64,000 nucleotides of DNA. Origin: Blastopirellula marina. Lineage in GTDB: Bacteria; Planctomycetota; Planctomycetia; Pirellulales; Pirellulaceae. Positions within the stretch are counted from its first letter, which is position 1, and the number at the start of each line of letters is the position of its first letter. Shown here one piece after another: positions 8,748 through 16,166 of this stretch. Below the pieces are notes generated by a model. The model was given only the letters and a program-made list of their open reading frames with translations, did not search any database and was not told the DNA's origin. The stretch covers positions 62,001 through 126,000 of the forward strand of contig NZ_PUHY01000006.1 of assembly GCF_002967765.1 (NCBI RefSeq). The letters are read 5' to 3'. The position numbers were made by a program, and so were the translations under genes.

Positions 8748-10025
8748 CTATGCTTCGGAAGCGTGATAATCTTTACCGCTGCGTGAGGCAACAATGACCA
8801 GCAGCAATCCCAGCCCCATAATGGCCGCAGAAACGGCAAATGGAGCGAGGATGTTCAGCTTCAGCAGAGGAATTCCCAAGCCAGAGCCAATGATACGAGC
8901 GAGGGAGTTGACGCTTTGCCCGATCCCTAGAATGCCCCCCTGTTTATCAGGGTCGCTTCGCCGTGAGATGAACGAATTGAGCGATGGCATCATGAAACCG
9001 AAGCCTCCCACCACGATTGCGAGGGCCCCCAAGAGAAGTCCGACCGATTGATCCTGCGTCGCCTTCAAGATCAACAGCATGCCAACCACCATCAGTATGC
9101 AACCAGTCGACGCCAAGACTCCTTCGCTGACCTTGCCGGCAACACGTCGAACGATCCCGCCCTGCACCAATGCCAGTGTGAAACCGATATACGCATACGT
9201 CAAACAGACCTGGCCAAAGGTGAACGCAAACGGATGTTCGTGCCCAGGCGTGTTTTCGGTGCCTTTCAGCAGCATCGACAAAGTCGTTTCGAAGTTGGCA
9301 AACGAAAAGACCACCACGAATAAGGAAATCAGCAGCAGTCCCACTGAAGGAACCGACAACGCATCACTAAGTCCCTTCAGATTGAAGTTATGCTTGGCGG
9401 CGGATGGACTGTCGGACCGAATGCTCTCGGGAAGCTTAAACCACGCCAGGAGAAGTGCGACCGTCGAAAGGCCTGCGGCGGCGTAGCCGGGCCAAGGCCC
9501 TGGGTCTCCGGTTCCACTCGGCACGGCCAGATAACCGAAGAGTGGCCCAAATGTGAACCCGAGTCCGAATGCCATTCCAATCAACGCCATCCCTTTGGGG
9601 CGTTCCTCCAGGGATGTCGTATCTGCGATGTATGCCTGGGCCGTCGAGATGGTCGCCCCTGCAATCCCAGCTCCGATTCGGGAAATGAAGAGCAGTGTCA
9701 TCGACTGCATGGTCGTCGCGATACCGAAAAGCGTGTAAAAGACGACGCTGCCGGCCAGCCCGATCATCAACACCGGTCGACGGCCAATCCGGTCGGAAAG
9801 ACGCCCCCACATCGGAGCAAAAAGGAACTGCATCGCCGAGAAGCTGGCCATCAACAAGCCAATCTCTAAACCAGATTCGTCGACCACGAACTGATCGGCG
9901 TAGATCGGCAATAAGGGTAACACCATGCCGAAGCCCAGCAGATCGATGAAGACCGTCAAGAACACAATTCCACGTGCCGCACGGTTCTCGGGATTGGCTA
10001 CAGGTGGGACGGTGTCTGACGACAT
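8748..10025 (-). CDS. MFS drug/metabolite efflux transporter (TetA-like)
   Basis: A 425-residue protein with 12 predicted membrane helices of the major facilitator superfamily. Motif A, GRLSDRIGRRPVLMIG, sits between helices 2 and 3, and the helix 5 region shows the antiporter pattern (LGFTFGPLFGYL). The N-terminus FLTVFIDLLGFGMVLPLLPIY is characteristic of TetA/DHA1 12-helix drug:proton antiporters. Substrate unknown. It is transcribed divergently from the PaaK-like gene. Confidence 0.88.
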   Translation of the reverse strand: MSSDTVPPVANPENRAARGIVFLTVFIDLLGFGMVLPLLPIYADQFVVDESGLEIGLLMASFSAMQFLFAPMWGRLSDRIGRRPVLMIGLAGSVVFYTLFGIATTMQSMTLLFISRIGAGIAGATISTAQAYIADTTSLEERPKGMALIGMAFGLGFTFGPLFGYLAVPSGTGDPGPWPGYAAAGLSTVALLLAWFKLPESIRSDSPSAAKHNFNLKGLSDALSVPSVGLLLISLFVVVFSFANFETTLSMLLKGTENTPGHEHPFAFTFGQVCLTYAYIGFTLALVQGGIVRRVAGKVSEGVLASTGCILMVVGMLLILKATQDQSVGLLLGALAIVVGGFGFMMPSLNSFISRRSDPDKQGGILGIGQSVNSLARIIGSGLGIPLLKLNILAPFAVSAAIMGLGLLLVIVASRSGKDYHASEA

Positions 10026-10049
10026 GAAAATCTCCGGCGGGTAGTAGTT

Positions 10050-10157
10050 ATGGCTAGAAAACCGTCCATCTTACTCGGAATCGCACGTGTTGCGTTAGGT
10101 GGGTTGGCATCTCGCTTCTTATCGATCTTGCTGCCCGACTGGTTTCTGCGCAATTGA
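10050..10157 (+). CDS. Possible 35-residue hydrophobic peptide
   Basis: A short open frame encodes a peptide beginning MARKPSILLGIARVALGGLA and ending DWFLRN. It has a basic N-terminus and an amphipathic or membrane-like helix. It lies in the gap between the divergent MFS and PaaK-like genes and ends 17 bases before the latter's ATG. The ribosome site (GGCGGG) is weak. It could be a real small membrane peptide or leader, or chance. Confidence 0.3.
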   Translation: MARKPSILLGIARVALGGLASRFLSILLPDWFLRN

Positions 10158-10174
10158 CCTCTTATGATTCAACC

Positions 10175-11455
10175 ATGGAATCAACAATCCCAGCACAGCG
10201 TTCATCGCTCCGTTGTCTTAGCCCAGAAAACCTGGCCGGTCTTCAGCTGACCAAGCTGAACAAGATGCTGGCTGAGGTCCTGCCACATAATGCTTTTTAC
10301 GCCGAAAAGTTTTCAGGCTGGAATCTGCCCCTGAATTCGCTCGACGAGCTGTCGCAGTTGCCCTTCACCTTCAAAGACGAACTGATCGGCAAGCACGAAA
10401 GCGGCGATCTGGCCAACAACCGCACTTATGGGGTCGAACAGTACGTTCGCTTTCACCGCACTAGCGGGACGCGCGGACGGCCGATGGTGGTGCTTGATAC
10501 GGCCGCTGACTGGCAGTGGTGGATCGAGGCTTGGCAGTATGTTCTCGATGCGGCTGAGATCGATGCTGGGGATCGTTGTTTCTTCGCGTTCAGCTTCGGT
10601 CCGTTTGTCGGGTTCTGGAGTGCGTTTGATGCCGCCGCCGCGCGAGGATGTCTGGCCATTCCGAGTGGGGGACTGAGCACCGTCAGCCGGCTTGAGCTCA
10701 TCCAACATAGTCAGGCCACAGCGGTTTTCTGCACGCCAACCTATGCCCTTCATATGGCCGAGGTCGCTCAGCAAAATCATATCCATCTTGCAGAACTAGG
10801 CGTTCAGCGTTTGGTTCTCGCTGGTGAACCAGGTGGTTCGATCCCAGAGATTCGTGACCGGATAGAAACGGCTTGGAATGCCAAGGTAATCGATCATAGC
10901 GGCGCGACCGAGATTGGCCCTTGGGGCTTTAGTGACGAGCAGCAATCTGGCGTTTACGTGAACGAGGCATTCTTTTTGCCAGAGTTCATTTCGCTCGATA
11001 CCGGTACTCCGGCGGGTGAAGGTGAATTATCGGAGTTGATCATCACCACGCTCGGACGCAACGGGAGCCCGGTGATTCGCTATCGTACCGGCGATTTGGT
11101 ACGTCCTCGTTGGAATACCCCCAGCCCTTGTAACTTTGTCTTGCTGGAAGGTGGCGTCTTGGGGCGCACGGACGACATGCTGATTATTCGCGGCGTGAAT
11201 GTCTTTCCGACCTCGATCGAGCAGATCTTGCGTGGTTTTCCCGAAGTGGTCGAGTACCGACTCACCGCGGTAAAACGGGGCGAAATGGACGCCATTTCCG
11301 TCGAAGTCGAAGATCGCAAGCAAGATCCCGAACGTATCGCCCACGAACTGAATCTGCGATTGGGATTGAAAGTCGATGTGCATCTTGTCGACGCTGGCAC
11401 TCTTCCCCGCTTCGAGGGAAAAGGACGTCGCTTTGTGGATGCACGAAAGGATTAA
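10175..11455 (+). CDS. Phenylacetate-CoA ligase-like adenylate-forming enzyme
   Basis: About 426 residues of the PaaK branch of the ANL superfamily, which activates a carboxylic acid as an acyl-adenylate and transfers it to CoA or a carrier. Visible motifs: the P-loop-like RFHRTSGTRGRPMVVLDT, the adenine-site motif HSGATEIGPWGF, YRTGDLVRPRW with the hinge Asp, then LGRTDDMLIIRGVNVFPTSIEQIL, which marks the PaaK C-terminal domain. Substrate is unknown; none of the other phenylacetate pathway genes are nearby. The ATG at 10175 is preferred over a TTG at 10154. The DUF971 gene follows after 4 bases, so they are probably co-transcribed. Confidence 0.87.
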   Translation: MESTIPAQRSSLRCLSPENLAGLQLTKLNKMLAEVLPHNAFYAEKFSGWNLPLNSLDELSQLPFTFKDELIGKHESGDLANNRTYGVEQYVRFHRTSGTRGRPMVVLDTAADWQWWIEAWQYVLDAAEIDAGDRCFFAFSFGPFVGFWSAFDAAAARGCLAIPSGGLSTVSRLELIQHSQATAVFCTPTYALHMAEVAQQNHIHLAELGVQRLVLAGEPGGSIPEIRDRIETAWNAKVIDHSGATEIGPWGFSDEQQSGVYVNEAFFLPEFISLDTGTPAGEGELSELIITTLGRNGSPVIRYRTGDLVRPRWNTPSPCNFVLLEGGVLGRTDDMLIIRGVNVFPTSIEQILRGFPEVVEYRLTAVKRGEMDAISVEVEDRKQDPERIAHELNLRLGLKVDVHLVDAGTLPRFEGKGRRFVDARKD

Positions 11456-11459
11456 TCGA

Positions 11460-11786
11460 ATGTCGCCTCAACCAACCGCACTCGCATTGCTACCAGATGG
11501 TCGTCTTCGTATCGACTGGAGTGATGAAACGATTCGCGCCTATCGCCCTCGCGATCTGAGAGAAGCCAGCCCAGACGCCGTGACGCGCGAGAAGAAGTCT
11601 CATGTAGCCGAACGTCCTGCAAACGAGCTAACCGTTTTGAGCCCTGCCGAGATGGCTCCTTTGACCATTCAAGGCATGCAGCCGGTCGGTCATTACGCTT
11701 ACCAGATTGTCTTCAGTGACGGCCACGATTCAGGTATCTTCACCTACGAATACCTGTACCAACTCGGCGAACCGCTCGAAACGTAG
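11460..11786 (+). CDS. DUF971 domain protein
   Basis: A 108-residue protein with the DUF971 (gamma-butyrobetaine hydroxylase N-terminal-like) fold: LLPDGRLRIDWSDETIRAYRPRDLR at the start and the family C-terminal signature HYAYQIVFSDGHDSGIFTYEYL. In other bacteria the domain occurs alone, fused to Mrp/ApbC-type Fe-S carriers, or in dioxygenases. Function here is unknown. The start is the ATG 4 bases after the preceding stop; longer versions overlap that gene. Confidence 0.85.
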   Translation: MSPQPTALALLPDGRLRIDWSDETIRAYRPRDLREASPDAVTREKKSHVAERPANELTVLSPAEMAPLTIQGMQPVGHYAYQIVFSDGHDSGIFTYEYLYQLGEPLET

Positions 11787-11794
11787 TCGACGAC

Positions 11795-12475
11795 TCAGAT
11801 GTCGAGATCGAAGTAGAAGTCGTGCAGGAAGGTGTCGACAAAGTTACCATGCATGTAAACCTGCACACATACGGCTGCCAGCAAAAAGAGGCCGACAGCC
11901 AATAGAAAAATCCCGTAAAGGTTGGTTGATTGTTTCTCGTGCTGGCGCAGCTCTTTTACTAGCGCCAGTTCCAGTTGTCGCCAGCCGTTGAAGTCTTGCC
12001 GTGAACCAACCGACTTGATTTGCACGTTGCGCGTTCCGTAATCTTCTTCCATGATCAAATGCAATTGCATTGTTGGCAGAAACAACGATTCCCCTGCCCA
12101 ACGGGCGGCGGGATCGAGACTATCGGCTACCTCTCTTAGGAGCGGCCGCATGTTCTTAATGGTGGTGTTATAGGCGATGATTCGAGGGCGGCTGATCAAG
12201 ATGACAAAGGTGACCAACAGAAAATAAAGGGTCAACATGATCACCCAGGCGTAGCCACCGTAGGCTCGAATCGACCAACTTGGCATCATTAAAGCCAGAG
12301 GGCCGATCAAAGCGAGACCACTGAGCCCAATTGACAGCGCCAACGCATCGCGCCCGCCTGAAGTAATGAAAGGGCTACGACGCAAATTGATGAAGCCAAT
12401 CAACAACAGATAAGCCGCCAACGGGCAGATCGCGATCGCCAATCGTACCGGGTCACCTGTTAAATCACTTGCCAT
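11795..12475 (-). CDS. Four-helix membrane protein of unknown function
   Basis: A 226-residue protein with three N-terminal hydrophobic segments (residues about 10-28, 45-65, 73-95), a cytosolic middle region containing WAGESLFLPTMQLHLIMEEDYG, and a last helix near the C-terminus (YGIFLLAVGLFLLAAVCVQV), followed by an aromatic/acidic tail ending FYFDLDI. No catalytic motif or recognisable family. It converges on the DUF971 gene with an 8-base gap. Confidence 0.68.
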   Translation of the reverse strand: MASDLTGDPVRLAIAICPLAAYLLLIGFINLRRSPFITSGGRDALALSIGLSGLALIGPLALMMPSWSIRAYGGYAWVIMLTLYFLLVTFVILISRPRIIAYNTTIKNMRPLLREVADSLDPAARWAGESLFLPTMQLHLIMEEDYGTRNVQIKSVGSRQDFNGWRQLELALVKELRQHEKQSTNLYGIFLLAVGLFLLAAVCVQVYMHGNFVDTFLHDFYFDLDI

Positions 12476-12650
12476 ACCTGAGTCCTAAACAGTCGGATCG
12501 TGAGGACTTATTCTAGGTTGCAAGCGTGGACGAGGTCAATTGACGGCGGCATCCCAGCCAGCAGCCCGCATCCTCATCGGCAAGTGGGGAAAACCTTGAC
12601 GGTTCCACCACTTGCTCTGTGCGGCAGGCAAGGTTGCCCCAAAAAAACAA

Positions 12651-12914
12651 CTACGCAACCAGCTCGACGTTGTAGATGCCGTGCTCTTTGCACAAACGAT
12701 AGACATCGGCTAGATGATCAAAGCGGCAGGCAGATCCTGCAAAGATACGGACACGCGTGTTACCGCAGAAGGCACCGCCGCACAATTTGGCAAGCAGTTC
12801 TTGCAGACTCACTTGATTCCCGTCGACGAACGTTTTGCCCATCGGGGATAACACCACGTCCAGTCTTTCCGCCGCGGACGTGCCAGTACGATTAAAATGT
12901 CGAGGTGCGATCAT
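12651..12914 (-). CDS. Small protein resembling an ExbD/TolR periplasmic domain
   Basis: An 87-residue protein. Its second half (VSLQELLAKL, then RVRIFAGSACRFDHLADVYRLCKEHGIYNVELV) follows the pattern of the ExbD/TolR C-terminal domain, where a V-x-I-x-A-D strand is followed by a helix ending in G-I-x-x-V. The N-terminal membrane anchor that every functional ExbD has is missing. It may be a remnant, a soluble relative, or a false resemblance. ATG start with AGGAT about 15 bases upstream. Confidence 0.5.
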   Translation of the reverse strand: MIAPRHFNRTGTSAAERLDVVLSPMGKTFVDGNQVSLQELLAKLCGGAFCGNTRVRIFAGSACRFDHLADVYRLCKEHGIYNVELVA

Positions 12915-13057
12915 CGTCTTCGCTCGCCAATCCTCAAAAGGTCAAGTTGCCAATGTGATGTAGGACCCAAAGTTTGCCTGCGAAGTTCACGCAGCTTGCC
13001 CGCGATTGTCACTTCGTTTCTTTGGGCTCTGTGCCTACTGCATTTGCCATGCCAAAA

Positions 13058-13318
13058 CTAATAATTTCGACGTAGGACCTGTCCTTCGATGACTGTCGGT
13101 CGAACTCCTTGTTCCCTGGAACGTTGTTTCTGAATCACCCGGCCTCCGAAGAGTGTCTCGAAGATCGAGCGAACCGCCTCAGTTGCCATCCTGGCCAGCA
13201 GCATCATCGCCCCTACGATCGCCATCAGTAAGGTCACCCCAATCGCCACAAATGCGGCAATAACGGCAGCAACAAGCCACAACATGGTCTCTACGACACT
13301 GATCTGTCGGTAGTTCAT
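13058..13318 (-). CDS. Small membrane protein
   Basis: An 86-residue protein with one long or two short hydrophobic helices (residues about 10-45, LWLVAAVIAAFVAIGVTLLM then AIVGAMMLLARM) and a basic C-terminal tail (RVIQKQRSREQGVRPTVIEG). AGAGG is 9 bases upstream of the ATG, which supports translation. Function unknown; a membrane-anchored basic tail facing the cytosol is likely. Confidence 0.6.
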   Translation of the reverse strand: MNYRQISVVETMLWLVAAVIAAFVAIGVTLLMAIVGAMMLLARMATEAVRSIFETLFGGRVIQKQRSREQGVRPTVIEGQVLRRNY

Positions 13319-13630
13319 GTTTCTAGACCTCTTTCTTGAATCCCAGACGAGCGATGTGTGAAGTTATGATGCTACTTCGCGGGAATCGTTTCAGTCTTGG
13401 ACAAAAAGTCAATCTAGATGCTGGATAGCAGCACGAAAACACGTCGATAAGTACGTGTCGTTTCTAACTTTGTGCTTAATCCACTTGTGATTCCGATCGA
13501 CGGGTGTCACAATGCGAACCAGCCAAGTGCCACTAATATAACCCCGTTGGGGTAGTCTGGGTTGCACGCGGGCAAAAAAGTTTTGCCCGCTGTAAATTTA
13601 CCTTGACTAACCCCTTGAATATTCCACTCA
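13319..13630. other. Intergenic region before tRNA-Leu with a strong hairpin
   Basis: This 312-base gap has no convincing gene. It contains a perfect 10-base-pair hairpin GCGGGCAAAA (13568-13577) / TTTTGCCCGC (13581-13590) with a three-base loop, 41 bases upstream of the tRNA, and a smaller CCCC/GGGG hairpin near 13545. A TTGACT at 13603 could be a -35 element, but I find no good -10 at the right spacing. Confidence 0.5.
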
Positions 13631-13716
13631 GGCCGAGTGGCGGAATTGGCAGACGCACAGGACTTAAAATCCTGCGATGGGTAACCATCGTGCGGGTTCG
13701 ATCCCCGCCTCGGCCA
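13631..13716 (+). tRNA. tRNA-Leu (anticodon UAA)
   Basis: A class II tRNA of 86 bases. The acceptor stem GGCCGAG (13631-13637) pairs with CTCGGCC (13709-13715), followed by discriminator A. The anticodon arm reads CAGGACTTAAAATCCTG with anticodon TAA, there is a long variable arm (CGATGGGTAACCATCGT) and the TGCGGGTTCGATCCCCGC T arm. The 3' CCA is not encoded, so it must be added by CCA transferase. Confidence 0.97.
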
Positions 13717-13765
13717 CCTTTTTCTTTTCGCTTTCCACCGTAATCTTTGCGAACGAGCATCACTC

Positions 13766-13978
13766 GTGAAAAGCGTTTCAGCTGCGGTTATCGTTCTTTC
13801 AGGGGCCGTCATGTTCGTTGGAGGAGCGTTTCGTTCCACCTACGATATTGGAATCCTTCTGATTGCCTTTGGTAGTATTTTGGGCGTCATCGGAATGCTT
13901 GTCTGGTTAGCCACGGTTTCTGAAGAATTGCAGCGTATCGTTTTGTTCTTCAGCGGCGGCAGGTCGTCCGAAGATTAG
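13766..13978 (+). CDS. Small two-helix membrane protein
   Basis: A 70-residue protein starting at GTG, with two hydrophobic segments (residues about 4-22 and 27-48) and a short polar tail ending GGRSSED. It follows tRNA-Leu by 49 bases. No clear ribosome site. Function unknown; the coding call rests on its membrane-protein-like composition. Confidence 0.5.
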   Translation: MKSVSAAVIVLSGAVMFVGGAFRSTYDIGILLIAFGSILGVIGMLVWLATVSEELQRIVLFFSGGRSSED

Positions 13979-14522
13979 AGTTTCCCCTGTCAACGATCGT
14001 CGAATTTCCTCTACGGCGACCAGTTTCCTCTCTATTGGGTCAATTGCTGGTCAATGCCAGCATCAACGCGATCTCATTTCGAAGCCTTGATCTCGATAAT
14101 GTTTCGCTACGGAAAGTCCGCATCTAGTTTCTGGCCGTGAATCCGTTTCCCGGTAACCCGTGCGCGTCCCTCACTTCGCACCATTCGTAGCGGCAAACTC
14201 CCCAAGCGACGCGCCAATGTGATCACACAATGATCACCTAATTCTATCTCAATTTGGCAGCAATCTTTGACGGTCTACGCAATCCGTGACACCTGCGTTG
14301 TTTGACGTCGAAGTTGCGGCAGCCAGGGCGAAGGTGCCTGTTTTGGTTGCGACAAATCTTCGCCACTCCTTTCACCACGATTCACCTGTTGCTCATGAAC
14401 TCTTCATGAGTTCACGAAACAATCGCTCGCATCAAATCGATCCGTCGTTTCCTATCAATCTCCCAGTGAAACAAAGCACATTCGACTTCCTCTGTTTCGA
14501 TTGACTCATTTAAGGAATTATC
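13979..14522. other. 544-base intergenic region upstream of the DUF1559 gene
   Basis: I see no convincing gene here: a 72-codon open frame at 14286-14504 has no ribosome site and unlikely composition. The region holds the palindromic pair described at 14218-14237 and a 7-base-pair hairpin TGAACTC (14396-14402) / GAGTTCA (14408-14414). It probably serves as a long regulatory and 5' untranslated region for the DUF1559 gene. Confidence 0.5.
14218..14237. promoter_or_regulatory. Candidate operator: palindrome and spaced TGATCAC repeats
   Basis: TGTGATCACA (14218-14227) is a perfect 10-base palindrome, and TGATCAC occurs twice with starts 11 bases apart (14220 and 14231), about one helical turn. 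This arrangement is typical of a dimeric repressor or activator site. It is about 290 bases before the DUF1559 gene. Binding is inferred only. Confidence 0.3.
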
Positions 14523-15542
14523 ATGTCTAAGCCAAGAGAAGGCTTCACCCTCGTCGAGTTGTTGGTCGTGATCGCGATCATCGGCGTGTTGGTTTCCTTG
14601 CTACTGCCTGCAGTACAACAAGCTCGTGAAGCTGCACGCCGCATGTCCTGCCAGAACAACCTGAAACAGATCGGGCTGGCACTTCACAATTACAACGATA
14701 CCTATCAGCGACTTCCGGTCGCCATCTGGGGAGCAAACCCCAAGCTTGGTGAATCATCGTCGTTTGATGACGACGGATTCGGTTGGATGGTTTCGATCCT
14801 GCCGTTCGTTGAACAGTCGGCTCTGTACGACCAGCTTGATGCTACGGTGAAGCTCGGTACACCGGGCGCGTTAGAGCTTTACAACGATGCTAACGGAAAC
14901 AACCCAATCCCAGGTGGCGAAACAGTTCTATCGATGTATCGCTGTCCCAGTTCCGCATTACCAGAAGTGGTTCCTCCCACTTGGGGCATTCCCGGTACGA
15001 CCGGCGGCATGGCGACGAATCACAGCCAATCGATTGGCTACGCCGTCACCGACTACAAAGCCGCAGGCGGAAGTTGCTACGGCGATGACGGTGCAATGCA
15101 TAAGCTGTGGGAAAGTGTGAACGATAATGGCTCCGTCGGACGTCGCTTTGCCGAAATTACCGATGGCCTTTCTAACACCATTCTGGCCGGCGAATCGTCA
15201 TACGTTTCCAGCAGCAGTAGCTGGCGTGGTTACCAAGGGCCTTTCCCAGTCGATGCCAGTAGCGATGAAGTCGACGACTGGCCGGTTTGGATCGGCGGTG
15301 CTGGTACCGATGAGGGAACCCGTATCAACGGACGCACTAACTCACCGATCAACTGTCGGTGTAGCGTTAGCAAAATGATCTCGGCGATCAACGATGATTG
15401 TGCATTCAGTTTTCACCCTGGTGGTGCCCAATTCATCTTCGGTGATGGCTCGGTCCACTTCCTGACCGAGAACTTATCGTCCGACGTCTATTGCAATCTG
15501 CACTCGATTCGTGACGGCCAAGTCTTAGGTAACTGGCAATAG
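14523..15542 (+). CDS. DUF1559 prepilin-like protein (H-X9-DG family)
   Basis: A 339-residue protein of the large planctomycete DUF1559 family. It begins with a type IV pilin/type II secretion leader: a short basic stretch, the prepilin peptidase site after Gly7 (G|FTLVE), and the hydrophobic helix FTLVELLVVIAIIGVLVSLL. VQQAREAARRMSCQNNLKQIGLALHNY follows, as is characteristic. The C-terminal family motif is H298-X9-D308-G309 (HPGGAQFIFGDGSVHFL). It is probably exported by a pilus-like machine and anchored in or assembled on the envelope; the role is not established. The ribosome site is AAGGAA (14512-14517). Confidence 0.95.
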   Translation: MSKPREGFTLVELLVVIAIIGVLVSLLLPAVQQAREAARRMSCQNNLKQIGLALHNYNDTYQRLPVAIWGANPKLGESSSFDDDGFGWMVSILPFVEQSALYDQLDATVKLGTPGALELYNDANGNNPIPGGETVLSMYRCPSSALPEVVPPTWGIPGTTGGMATNHSQSIGYAVTDYKAAGGSCYGDDGAMHKLWESVNDNGSVGRRFAEITDGLSNTILAGESSYVSSSSSWRGYQGPFPVDASSDEVDDWPVWIGGAGTDEGTRINGRTNSPINCRCSVSKMISAINDDCAFSFHPGGAQFIFGDGSVHFLTENLSSDVYCNLHSIRDGQVLGNWQ

Positions 15543-15570
15543 TTACTGGTGATCTTCCCAATCAATCTTC

Positions 15571-15616
15571 AACCTTGCCGAACGGCGCGGTGACGTTCGG
15601 CAAGGTTTGTTGTTCC
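15571..15616 (+). terminator. Terminator after the DUF1559 gene
   Basis: A perfect 14-base-pair stem AACCTTGCCGAACG (15571-15584) / CGTTCGGCAAGGTT (15594-15607) with a 9-base loop, followed by the T-rich TGTTGTT. It lies 29 bases after the stop codon and separates the pilin-like gene from the lipoprotein gene. Confidence 0.85.
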
Positions 15617-15673
15617 GCCATTCGTTCTTCCAACATTCCTGGGCGATTGCCCGCAAGAAATCGGAACCCGTAC

Positions 15674-16150
15674 ATGAAGTATCAAATAGCAACAATGCTG
15701 CTGACCCTGTTGGCCGTCAGTGGATGCGGAGGAGATGGTCTCGATCATTTCCCGACAGCGAAAACGGAAGGCACGATTGTTTGCGAAGGCAAACCGGTCC
15801 CTTTCGCGATGGTTTATTTCGAGCCGCTGCAAAACCCCAACAGTACCACGGCTGATGTCGGCAAGCCGGGCTTCGATATCGCTGACGAGAATGGGCACTT
15901 CGTGCTGTCCACTTACGGTACAGAAGATGGGGCAGTCGTCGGCAAACATCGCGTTCGCGTCGACCCACCAAACAGCAGCAAAGTCCCTCCTGGTTGGTCA
16001 TGTCCTTGTGAAATGAATTCGAACGTCGACGTAACTCAAGTCGATGTCACCGAGGGAGAAAACAGCTTCGAGATCGCTCTGAAAAAACAGACGAAGCGAT
16101 CGAAGAGTGCCAAGCCGCCCGCCGATGCCGACGACTACAACGACGATTAA
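15674..16150 (+). CDS. Carboxypeptidase-regulatory-like lipoprotein
   Basis: A 158-residue predicted lipoprotein. The signal peptide ends in the lipobox AVSG|C18. The mature part resembles the beta-sandwich carboxypeptidase regulatory-like domain (EGTIVCEGKPVPFAMVYFEP, then NGHFVLSTYGTEDGAVVGKHRVRV), which in planctomycetes is regularly encoded next to DUF1559 proteins. The C-terminus is Lys- then Asp-rich. The open frame extends 33 codons upstream through the terminator, so the ATG at 15674 directly before the signal peptide was chosen. Likely located on the periplasmic or outer surface; its partner is presumably the DUF1559 protein. Confidence 0.85.
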   Translation: MKYQIATMLLTLLAVSGCGGDGLDHFPTAKTEGTIVCEGKPVPFAMVYFEPLQNPNSTTADVGKPGFDIADENGHFVLSTYGTEDGAVVGKHRVRVDPPNSSKVPPGWSCPCEMNSNVDVTQVDVTEGENSFEIALKKQTKRSKSAKPPADADDYNDD

Positions 16151-16166
16151 TTCGACCATTACCACT

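Noticed and set aside
12500-12895. A 131-codon plus-strand open frame
   Set aside because: Arg/Cys/Pro-rich translation with no domain; it overlaps the ExbD-like gene on the other strand.
14286-14504. A 72-codon open frame in the gap before the DUF1559 gene
   Set aside because: No ribosome site, unlikely composition and no membrane or domain features.
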